The notes beneath the pieces are model-generated. The model was not told where the DNA came from. It ran no database searches and saw only the letters and a list, made by a program, of their open reading frames with translations. The position numbers and the translations under genes are program-made. This document shows, in pieces, positions 24,325 through 30,658 of a stretch of DNA of 40,379 bases (position 1 is its first letter; the number at the start of each line of letters is the position of its first letter). The stretch comes from an uncultured Saprospiraceae bacterium. GTDB taxonomy: Bacteria > Bacteroidota > Bacteroidia > Chitinophagales > Saprospiraceae. The DNA lies in assembly GCA_937981555.1 (NCBI GenBank), contig CALJOK010000031.1, positions 1 to 40,379 on the forward strand. Direction: 5' to 3'.

Positions 24325-24585
24325 AAGTATCGGATGAATTTTCATGATAAGAAAAAGTGTTTTTTTTGCACCTGAAAGCGAATAACACCGTAAGACATAT
24401 GATATTTAAATGCAATTGGTGAAATGATCAATTATTAAGAGGTGATTAGGATGAAATGTATAAAAATTATCTATTTTTTTTAAAAATCGAATTATATTAC
24501 GTCCAAATACAAAAACCTCTCTTGTTATCATCATAACACCTAATCAAATAACTTACTCTGATTTTTTATTTTAAATAAAATAATT
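24325..24585. other. 261-bp intergenic region before the GTPase cassette
   Basis: No ORF, clear terminator or exact -7 box is visible. An AT-only dyad TTATTTTA-AA-TAAAATAA (24566-24583) lies directly before the start of the first cassette gene; its composition makes chance likely. A transcription start for the cassette must be in or near this stretch. Confidence 0.4.
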
Positions 24586-24981
24586 ATGTCAAAAAAAGAC
24601 AACTCTCAAAACATGAATGGTGCGACCCTTGGTGAAATCAGTACGATAAGGGACATCTTGATGGGACAACACATCAATGATTTTGAATCTAAGTTTGATT
24701 CACTTCAACAGCAATTAGAAAAAGTTGAAGCTAAATTGAATGATAAAATCAAAGAACTTTCTGCTACGACCAAATCACAACATAAAGACATAGATAAAGA
24801 AACTTCTGCTCGTTTTGCAAGTATGCAAAATGAAACAGAAGGTCGAATCGCTCAAGTCGAAAGATCGTTGCAAGATGGTTTGGCAGACCTTCAACAGATG
24901 ATTGAAGATGCTAGTTTGAATGACAAAGAAAGAATTGGAAAATTATTGATGGAAGCAGGAAGTGCTTTGTTGAAACCTTAA
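24586..24981 (+). CDS. Coiled-coil protein of the small-GTPase cassette
   Basis: 131 aa, soluble, no signal peptide. Residues ~15-40 (LGEISTIRDILMGQHINDFESKF) are a distinct helix, followed by heptad-rich coiled coil (SLQQQLEKVEAKLNDKIKEL and RIAQVERSLQDGLADLQQMIED) and a short C-terminal helix (KERIGKLLMEAGSALL). No enzymatic motif. It is the first of four closely spaced genes and probably oligomerises or scaffolds the neighbouring longin-like protein. I do not recognise a named family; similar coiled-coil starts occur, as far as I recall, next to OmpA-linked proteins in cyanobacteria. Confidence 0.75.
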   Translation: MSKKDNSQNMNGATLGEISTIRDILMGQHINDFESKFDSLQQQLEKVEAKLNDKIKELSATTKSQHKDIDKETSARFASMQNETEGRIAQVERSLQDGLADLQQMIEDASLNDKERIGKLLMEAGSALLKP

Positions 24982-25006
24982 AATTGAAATTTCTAGTTTT
25001 TCTTTA

Positions 25007-25852
25007 ATGGATACTCAAAAACAAAATAGTGGAAAGGATGAGGCAGAGTTGTTGGCACAACTCAAGAGTATCTTATTGAAAGAAGAGCGACAGAAAATTC
25101 AAAAAGTTCAGGAGACGATTTACACTCAAGAGAATCTTTCGAAAGAAGTTTCTCCAATTGTAGAAGAGCATATTGAATTATTGAAAAATAATTTCCCGAA
25201 GGAATTTAAATTAGTCGTTGATAAGATGATTGAAAAGAAAATTCAAGATTCACGAGAGGAAATTGTCAATGCGATCTATCCTGAAGTGGGTAAGATGATC
25301 AAGAAATATGTTGGTCACCAAATCCAAATGCTAAAGGATGGGATTGAAAACCAAATTAAAAGCACATTTGATTCAAGAGGTTTCTTGGGAAAAGTGAAAG
25401 CTCGATTTGGTTGGAAGCAGACTAGTGAGGAGATCATCCAAAATTTAAATAAACCTGTAATCGAAGAAATTTTTATTATTCAAAAAGGTTCAGGTCTATT
25501 GGTTGGAAGTGCAACTCGAAATGATTTGGTAGATCAAGATGTTGCGGCAGGAATGTTGACTGCGATTAAGTCATTTGTGGAAGATGCATTTGGAAAAGGA
25601 AATGAAGAAGTAGAAACTATAGAATATGGTTCTTACCGAATTGTTCTGCAAGGTTTTCCATCTTGGTATATGGCTACCGCCTTGAGTGGGACACTTAGCA
25701 CAAAGGAGAAAGATGAATTATCCAATCAAATTTTAGACTTTGCGAGTAGTGAAATGCCTACTCAATTAGATGATATTAATAGCGACATTCAAGAAAGGTT
25801 ATCTTTAAAGTTAGATCAATTTTTTATCAAGGAAAAAGCATTACAAGAATAA
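25007..25852 (+). CDS. Coiled-coil protein with roadblock/longin-like domain, GTPase partner candidate
   Basis: 281 aa, soluble. Residues 1-150 are helical (LLAQLKSILLKEERQKIQ, VSPIVEEHI, IVNAIYPEVGKMIKKYVGHQI). Residues ~150-245 form an alpha/beta domain: EEIFIIQKGSGLLVGSA, then DQDVAAGMLTAIKSFVEDAFG, then YGSYRIVLQG and YMATALSGT. The order hydrophobic strand-'GLL'-helix-strand-strand resembles roadblock/longin folds (MglB type), which regulate small GTPases. From memory, the same domain precedes an OmpA peptidoglycan-binding domain in some cyanobacterial and Bacteroidota proteins; here no OmpA domain follows. It lies 25 bp after the coiled-coil gene and 42 bp before a Ras-like GTPase gene, so it is the natural regulator or effector (inference). 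Confidence 0.7.
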   Translation: MDTQKQNSGKDEAELLAQLKSILLKEERQKIQKVQETIYTQENLSKEVSPIVEEHIELLKNNFPKEFKLVVDKMIEKKIQDSREEIVNAIYPEVGKMIKKYVGHQIQMLKDGIENQIKSTFDSRGFLGKVKARFGWKQTSEEIIQNLNKPVIEEIFIIQKGSGLLVGSATRNDLVDQDVAAGMLTAIKSFVEDAFGKGNEEVETIEYGSYRIVLQGFPSWYMATALSGTLSTKEKDELSNQILDFASSEMPTQLDDINSDIQERLSLKLDQFFIKEKALQE

Positions 25853-25894
25853 TCCAAATTTTAATAAGCATTCCCCTATATAAAAAGAGAATAA

Positions 25895-26380
25895 ATGACA
25901 AGTAAAAAAGTGATTTTGGCAGGTAGTTTCGGAGTAGGTAAAACTTCGTTATTCAATCAATTTATACATAATAAGTTTGATGATAAATACTTGACTACTA
26001 TAGGTGTTAAAGTAAATAAGAAAGTAGTGGACATTGATGGGCGAGAACTTTCAATCTTGCTTTGGGATATAGCAGGAGAAGTTTCTCAAGATAAAGTTCC
26101 GGTGACTTATTTTTTAGGGGCAAGTGGAGTTATTTATGTTTTTGATTTGAGTAGACCAACGACCTATAAAAACATTGCAGAGGATATAGAATATCTAAAA
26201 GGTATTTTGGATGGAGGAGTTATCAGAGTAGTTGGAAACAAAAGAGATTTAGTTACAGATGAAGAATTGGAAAATATCAGAGAGCAATTAGAATTGCCAT
26301 TTGATGTAGCAACGAGTGCTAAAACTGGAGAAAATGTTGAAGAGTTATTTTTTGACATAGGGAAAGCTTTATTAGATTAG
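25895..26380 (+). CDS. Ras/Rab-like small GTPase
   Basis: 161 aa, a minimal eukaryote-like small GTPase. All five G motifs are visible: G1 GSFGVGKTS (10-18), G2 T34/T35 in LTTIGVKV, G3 WDIAGE (57-62), G4 NKRD (115-118) and G5 SAK (141-143). It is closer to the Rab/Ras layout than to Era/Obg or MglA. The residue at the Ras Gln61 position is Glu62. There is no C-terminal cysteine or CAAX, so membrane attachment would need a partner. It is preceded by coiled-coil and longin-like proteins and followed by a small PAS-like protein, so it is probably the switch of a local protein-positioning or trafficking-like module. That role is inferred. Confidence 0.92.
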   Translation: MTSKKVILAGSFGVGKTSLFNQFIHNKFDDKYLTTIGVKVNKKVVDIDGRELSILLWDIAGEVSQDKVPVTYFLGASGVIYVFDLSRPTTYKNIAEDIEYLKGILDGGVIRVVGNKRDLVTDEELENIREQLELPFDVATSAKTGENVEELFFDIGKALLD

Positions 26381-26401
26381 AACTATTAATTATTTTATAC
26401 A

Positions 26402-26830
26402 TTGGGATCAAATAATATTCATACACATCATCTTTTTCGACAAATTATCATCCTTGATGAGGAGGTAGAGTTTGTGGGGAGTGATGATATATTGTTTTCT
26501 ACGGAGAAGTTAAAAGAGATTTCTGTGGCAAAATGGTTTCCTTTTATTGAGAGTATTCATGAGACGCTGAAAAAGATGAAACTAAGCAATGAGGAAATTT
26601 TATTTTCAAGAATCGAATCTCCTGCTGACTTTCTCCCAGGAAGTTATGATTTTTCTTTCTTGAAAATTGAACAGAATGGGCGAGAATATATTCAATGGAG
26701 CATTTATGATTACACCGTAGTATATACTTACCTCACCAAATACCAGCAACTGAAAAACGAAAAAGATATTTATCGACAGAAATTGGAGTACCGAGATCGA
26801 CAAATTAAAGACATTAAAGATTTTTTGTAA
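26402..26830 (+). CDS. Small PAS-like/coiled-coil protein of the GTPase cassette, TTG start
   Basis: 142 aa, beginning at TTG 26402; an in-frame stop lies 15 bp upstream and no ATG occurs until far inside the well-structured sequence, so TTG is the likely start. The body (FRQIIILDEEVEFVGSDDI, FSFLKIEQNGREYIQWSIYDYT) has alternating strands that resemble a PAS-type fold, and the end (LTKYQQLKNEKDIYRQKLEYRDRQIKDIKDFL) is coiled coil. It follows the GTPase gene by 21 bp. Named family not recognised; it may bind the GTPase or relay its state. Confidence 0.65.
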   Translation: MGSNNIHTHHLFRQIIILDEEVEFVGSDDILFSTEKLKEISVAKWFPFIESIHETLKKMKLSNEEILFSRIESPADFLPGSYDFSFLKIEQNGREYIQWSIYDYTVVYTYLTKYQQLKNEKDIYRQKLEYRDRQIKDIKDFL

Positions 26831-27006
26831 ATTATAATTTGTCTTCCCTTTTGTTTTCTTAAAAATGAAATCTTCCAAATCAAGCGCATCAAAACTGTCA
26901 TTTCTACGTTATTTTTTGTAAATTAATCTGCAACATTTCTATATAGTCACAATACTTATTTATATTGATCTGTTCTAAATTTTGAACAAGGACACATTTA
27001 TGGATG

Positions 27007-27020
27007 TTAGTCTAATCTAA
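27007..27020. promoter_or_regulatory. MntR-operator-like dyad upstream of the beta-barrel gene
   Basis: TTAGTCTAATCTAA matches 13 of 14 bases of the core (TTAGACTAATCTAA) of the mntR operator at 7708-7727. It lies 28-41 bp before the start at 27048, a fitting place for a repressor. The outer A/T-runs of the first site are not conserved. Confidence 0.45.
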
Positions 27021-27047
27021 GCCTATTTTAATTTCAAAACTATTCCT

Positions 27048-27893
27048 ATGAAAAAGATATATAGTTTCATTTTTACACTTCTCATCATTCCTTCATTTTT
27101 GGTTGCTCAAAGTACTCGGCAATTTGATGAGCGGGATAATAAAGGAATTGTTTACAGTAATGAATTCACGATGGATGCTCGATTGCATACCTATGGATTT
27201 GCCTTGGCTGCCAATTGGACGAAGATTAAGACCTATTATAAATCAACTTATTTTCAGGTGGAAATAGGAGAGTTAAAGCATCAAAAAGATTTTCGACAAA
27301 ACAGCGATAATCAAATTTTGAATCAAGGTTCTCCTCAATCTTTTATTTTAGGAAAACAAAATAATTTATTTGTCGTCCGAGCTGGTTATGGAAAAAAGAA
27401 ATATTTATCAGAAAAAGCAAAACGAAAAGGTGTAGCAATTGGCTTAAATTACGAAGCAGGAGTAACTTTAGGTTTACTCAAACCATATTATTTAGATATT
27501 AAGCAAAGTGACCAACCTGATTTTCCTACTCGTCCTGAAAAATATGACCCAGATAATCCTTGTAATTTTTTAAATCCACTTGGCGGAATTTACGGATCTA
27601 GTGGATTCTTCAAAGGAATCGGAGAGGTCAGGCCTTTGCCTGGTTTACATTTCAAAGCAGGAGTTCATTTTGATTGGGGAGCATTTGATGAATTTGTCAA
27701 AGCGATTGAAGTAGGAGTTGCAGCAGATGTTTTTTATAAAAGAGCACCAATTTTGATTCATATCAATGAGGAGACAGCTAATATAATGAATACAAGTTGC
27801 CCACATTTGGCACCTTTAGAAGTACAAGCTAATCCGAATCGTCCATTTTTTATCAATCTTTATGTAACTTTGCATTTAGGAAAAAGATGGTAA
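27048..27893 (+). CDS. Exported outer-membrane beta-barrel-like protein
   Basis: 281 aa with a signal peptide (cleavage after VAQ, ~residue 20). The mature part has alternating amphipathic strands (TYGFALAANWTKI, NLFVVRAGYGKKKYL, GVAIGLNYEAGVTLGLLKPYYL, HFKAGVHFDWGAF) and ends in FFINLYVTLHLGKRW, with an aromatic last residue typical of barrel proteins recognised by the BAM complex. The family occurs widely in Bacteroidota without a name, often near lipA in my recollection. A site like the mntR operator precedes it, so metal-dependent control is possible. lipA follows after a terminator. Confidence 0.6.
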   Translation: MKKIYSFIFTLLIIPSFLVAQSTRQFDERDNKGIVYSNEFTMDARLHTYGFALAANWTKIKTYYKSTYFQVEIGELKHQKDFRQNSDNQILNQGSPQSFILGKQNNLFVVRAGYGKKKYLSEKAKRKGVAIGLNYEAGVTLGLLKPYYLDIKQSDQPDFPTRPEKYDPDNPCNFLNPLGGIYGSSGFFKGIGEVRPLPGLHFKAGVHFDWGAFDEFVKAIEVGVAADVFYKRAPILIHINEETANIMNTSCPHLAPLEVQANPNRPFFINLYVTLHLGKRW

Positions 27894-27934
27894 ACCGAAT
27901 TGATTTTTAATTGTTATACGGAGACATAAGTCTC

Positions 27935-27979
27935 AACCAAAATCCGAAATTTTCCTTGAGAGTTTCGGATTTTGGTTTT
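27935..27979 (+). terminator. Terminator after the beta-barrel gene
   Basis: AACCAAAATCCGAAA pairs with TTTCGGATTTTGGTT over 15 bp, loop 13 nt, ending in TTTT. A small GAGAC-ATAA-GTCTC hairpin (27921-27934) sits just before it. Confidence 0.85.
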
Positions 27980-27989
27980 ACGTACCATG

Positions 27990-28010
27990 TAACTTTGGTT
28001 TTAGCCGAAG
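27990..28010 (+). repeat. Hairpin repeat family B, copy 2, possible lipA promoter
   Basis: TAACTTTGGTTTTAGCCGAAG. The dyad CTTTGG...CCGAAG can pair throughout, and the first eight bases (27990-27997) fit the -7 consensus TAnnTTTG. It is 29-36 bp upstream of the lipA ATG and just after a terminator, so it is the best promoter candidate for lipA. Confidence 0.55.
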
Positions 28011-28025
28011 AGAAAAAAAAAGAAA

Positions 28026-28904
28026 ATGATAGAACTACCAATAGTTGATAAAAATGAAAAGCAACCTCGCAAAAAGAAACCAGATTGGTTGCGAGTAAAA
28101 TTGCCGATCGGCGAAGACTTCAAAAGAGTTAGAAGATTGGTCGATGAATATAAATTACACACCATTTGCGAAAGTGGAAGTTGCCCAAATATGGGTGAGT
28201 GCTGGGGCGCTGGAACTGCGACATTTATGATTTTGGGAAATACCTGTACTCGTTCATGTTCGTTCTGTGCTGTTAAAACTGGTCGTCCACCTGAGTATGA
28301 TGAAGATGAACCTCGTCGAGTAGCAGAAGCGATTAAATTGATGCAAGTCAAGCATGCAGTAATTACTTCTGTCAACCGAGATGAACGAAAAGATCGAGGA
28401 GCCGAAATTTGGTATCAAACAGTAAAATTAACCAAAGAGTTTTCTCCAACGACAACAATCGAAACATTGATTCCTGATGTTCGAGCAACTTGGGATGCTT
28501 TGGAAAGAATGGTCGAAGGTGGACAAGAAGTAGTTTCTCATAATATGGAAACGGTGGAAAGTCTATATCGAAAAGTTCGTCCTCAAGCAAAATATGCTCG
28601 AAGCCTCGAACAAATCAAACGAACTAAAGCCATGGGACATCGAACAAAATCGGGTGTTATGGTTGGTCTTGGTGAAACGCAAGAGGAAATGTTTAAAGTG
28701 ATGAATGACTTGGTGGAAAATGGTTGTGATGTTTTGACGATCGGACAATATTTACAGCCAACGAAGATGCACTTGGAAGTAGCGGATTTTGTTCATCCTG
28801 ATGTTTTTGCGATGTACAAAGAAGAAGGTTTGAAAATGGGTTTTGACTTTGTTGAAAGTGGACCATTAGTTCGGTCAAGTTACCACGCGGAAAGACATCT
28901 GTAA
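28026..28904 (+). CDS. lipA: Lipoyl synthase (radical SAM)
   Basis: 292 aa, normal length. LipA inserts two sulfurs into octanoyl groups on lipoyl domains (pyruvate and 2-oxoglutarate dehydrogenases, GcvH). Auxiliary cluster cysteines C48, C53, C59 ([12 protein letters not shown], the LipA-specific CX4CX5C) and radical-SAM cysteines C74, C78, C81 (CTRSCSFC) are all present, as is the C-terminal RSSYHAE whose Ser ligates the auxiliary cluster. lipB is not in the window. The gene stands alone between a terminator and a hairpin repeat carrying the likely -7 box. Confidence 0.97.
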   Translation: MIELPIVDKNEKQPRKKKPDWLRVKLPIGEDFKRVRRLVDEYKLHTICESGSCPNMGECWGAGTATFMILGNTCTRSCSFCAVKTGRPPEYDEDEPRRVAEAIKLMQVKHAVITSVNRDERKDRGAEIWYQTVKLTKEFSPTTTIETLIPDVRATWDALERMVEGGQEVVSHNMETVESLYRKVRPQAKYARSLEQIKRTKAMGHRTKSGVMVGLGETQEEMFKVMNDLVENGCDVLTIGQYLQPTKMHLEVADFVHPDVFAMYKEEGLKMGFDFVESGPLVRSSYHAERHL

Positions 28905-28906
28905 TC

Positions 28907-28925
28907 TAGCTTTGGCCTTAGTTGA
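28907..28925 (+). repeat. Hairpin repeat family B, copy 3
   Basis: TAGCTTTGGCCTTAGTTGAAG, directly after the lipA stop. It again starts with a TAnnTTTG match (28907-28914), although no plus-strand gene follows, which argues that the motif belongs to the repeat itself. Confidence 0.5.
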
Positions 28926-28928
28926 AGT

Positions 28929-28972
28929 AAAATGCCCTGATAGTTTTTGAAAAAAACTGTCAGGGCATTTTT
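28929..28972. terminator. Terminator between lipA and a converging lipoprotein gene
   Basis: AAAATGCCCTGATAGTTTTT pairs with AAAAACTGTCAGGGCATTTT (one mismatch/G-T) around a very short loop and ends in a T-run; flanking A and T runs let it act on both strands. Confidence 0.88.
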
Positions 28973-28991
28973 ATTTTCGGAAAAACGAACG

Positions 28992-29633
28992 CTACAAATC
29001 CTCTGAAAAATAATATGCTAAAAACACCTTGTTATTTTTAGTCTCCAATCTTTCGATGCTAAATTTCTGAGCACCTGCTTTCTCACTTAAAATAAATTCA
29101 TTACCAACGGTGAATGGACCGATTTGCTCGATAGCCATTTTTAAGGGAGCAATTTTACTTTTGATATCAAAAGGTGGAGTACTCATTTTAGTCGTCATTT
29201 CTATTAATTCCAAAACCTTTTTGGAGACGGCCATCTCATCCGAAATATCTAAATCTTTCGCGGGTAAGAAATAAGAATATGTAATAACAATAGAATTACA
29301 ACCTTTGGAAGTGATATCTAACTTATAGCCATTTTCCAAAGACATGGTTTCTTTTCCATAGCCTTGTTGTGAATTTAAATTGAAAGCGTAATTATTAAAT
29401 TGATGCTCTTTTAGCACAGTTGAAGTTGGAATAGCACGTTTGCATTTATTAGCGGCCCAATAATCAACACCTTCTTCTTGACTAGGCAAGGGAGTATCTT
29501 TGGGCGCTTTTTTAAGTTGAGGTTGTGGTGTTTCGACAATTGGTTTTTCCTCTATTACTTTTTTAGGAGAATCATTTTTGCAACTGATAAAGAATAGAGA
29601 AAAGGATAGCAGAATGATAGTGAATTTTTTCAT
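28992..29633 (-). CDS. Lipoprotein of unknown function
   Basis: 213 aa from the ATG at 29633, chosen because it puts a lipoprotein signal at the start (Cys18 in LFFISCKND); the frame stays open to 29702 but that would bury the signal. A Pro/Lys/Glu-rich linker (residues ~20-55, KKVIEEKPIVETPQPQLKK) precedes a domain of ~150 residues with no motif that I recognise (DYWAANKCKRAIPTS, TSKGCNSIVITYSYFLPA). Two cysteines could form a disulfide. It is a single gene between two converging/diverging neighbours. Likely surface or periplasmic. Confidence 0.75.
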   Translation of the reverse strand: MKKFTIILLSFSLFFISCKNDSPKKVIEEKPIVETPQPQLKKAPKDTPLPSQEEGVDYWAANKCKRAIPTSTVLKEHQFNNYAFNLNSQQGYGKETMSLENGYKLDITSKGCNSIVITYSYFLPAKDLDISDEMAVSKKVLELIEMTTKMSTPPFDIKSKIAPLKMAIEQIGPFTVGNEFILSEKAGAQKFSIERLETKNNKVFLAYYFSEDL

Positions 29634-29743
29634 GTTGTCTTTTTTAGTCATTGAAAATGATCGTTTATAAAAATCAAATTTCCTAAAAAAATACGAAAAC
29701 ATAGAATAGGAAAAGAGTTAATTCCTCAATCAACAAATTTGTT

Positions 29744-29751
29744 TATATTTG
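29744..29751 (+). promoter_or_regulatory. -7 box of upp
   Basis: TATATTTG, exact TAnnTTTG match, 22 bp before the upp ATG. No clear -33 TTG is visible at the right distance. Confidence 0.6.
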
Positions 29752-29773
29752 GAAAAAGAAATATTTAAAAATT

Positions 29774-30424
29774 ATGATATTTAACCTAAGTAAGCAAAAA
29801 TCTATCGCTAATAAGTTTTTGGCAGAGTTACGAGATGTAAATATCCAAAAAGATCGCATGCGTTTTCGTAGAAATATGGAAAGAATTGGAGAAGTGTTGG
29901 CCTACGAAATCAGCAAGACTTTGGAATATCAGGAACTTGAAGTGGAAACACCTTTGGGAATCGCTTCGGTTAATGTTCCTTCGCAAAGGATTGTTCTTGG
30001 AACTATTTTGAGAGCAGGATTACCTTTGCATCAAGGAGCATTAAATATTTTTGATGATGCCGATAATGCATTTATTTCAGCTTATCGAATGCACCACAAG
30101 GATGGTACATTTGAAATAAATATCGAATATACTTCTTGTCCCAATTTGGATGGTTGTATTTTGATTTTGTGTGATCCGATGTTGGCTACAGGAGCTTCGA
30201 TGGATTTGGCAATCAAAGAATTACAAGAATATGGAACACCTAAATCAATTCATGTGATGACAGCGGTGGCTTCTTCTTATGGGTTAGATTACATTAAGCG
30301 ATTGAATCCAAAAGTAAAGCTTTGGATTGGGGCAGAAGATGATGAATTAACGGCAAAATCGTACATTGTTCCTGGTTTAGGAGATGCAGGAGATTTAAGT
30401 TACGGCAGTAAAATGCAAGATTGA
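29774..30424 (+). CDS. upp: Uracil phosphoribosyltransferase
   Basis: 216 aa. It converts uracil and PRPP to UMP (pyrimidine salvage, cytoplasm). The PRPP-binding loop CDPMLATGASMDLAI, the flexible loop region RAGLPLHQGALNIF and the C-terminal uracil-binding YIVPGLGDAGDLSYG are all clear. Length and start (MIFNLSKQKSIANKF) agree with Bacteroidota Upp. It has its own -7 box at 29744-29751. A sodium:solute symporter follows after 234 bp with a palindromic element between, so co-transcription is uncertain. Confidence 0.96.
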   Translation: MIFNLSKQKSIANKFLAELRDVNIQKDRMRFRRNMERIGEVLAYEISKTLEYQELEVETPLGIASVNVPSQRIVLGTILRAGLPLHQGALNIFDDADNAFISAYRMHHKDGTFEINIEYTSCPNLDGCILILCDPMLATGASMDLAIKELQEYGTPKSIHVMTAVASSYGLDYIKRLNPKVKLWIGAEDDELTAKSYIVPGLGDAGDLSYGSKMQD

Positions 30425-30512
30425 GATTTGAATTAGACAGAGATTAAAAAATAACTGAAAACCTAGTTTTTATAACTTCAAACTTTTTTTATAACTTCCC
30501 CCTTTTTTCGTC

Positions 30513-30614
30513 CATAAATAAATATTGTGGGCAACTTATAATGGAAAGCAAAAACGACTGAAAGAAGTTTTGATCTTCCTTATAAGTTGACTTTAAGCAC
30601 AGAATTTATTTATG
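30513..30614. repeat. 102-bp imperfect palindrome in the leader of the symporter gene
   Basis: Outer arms CATAAATAAATATTGTG (30513-30529) and CACAGAATTTATTTATG (30598-30614) pair with two mismatches. Inner arms CAACTTATAA (30532-30541) and TTATAAGTTG (30580-30589) are perfect. The innermost part also pairs (AAAAC with GTTTT, GGAA with TTCC), so the whole element folds into one long hairpin. It could be a MITE remnant or a leader RNA structure for the symporter gene that starts 44 bp later. Confidence 0.6.
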
Positions 30615-30658
30615 AATTCTACTTATTGATTTACATATATACGTTTTAAAACTAGCTG

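Noticed and set aside
24566-24583. Dyad TTATTTTA-AA-TAAAATAA before the GTPase cassette as an operator
   Set aside because: A/T-only palindromes are expected by chance in this AT-rich DNA and it directly abuts the start codon.
30467-30497. Direct repeat TTTTATAACTTC (two copies) after upp
   Set aside because: Only two short AT-rich copies; no spacing or context to support function.
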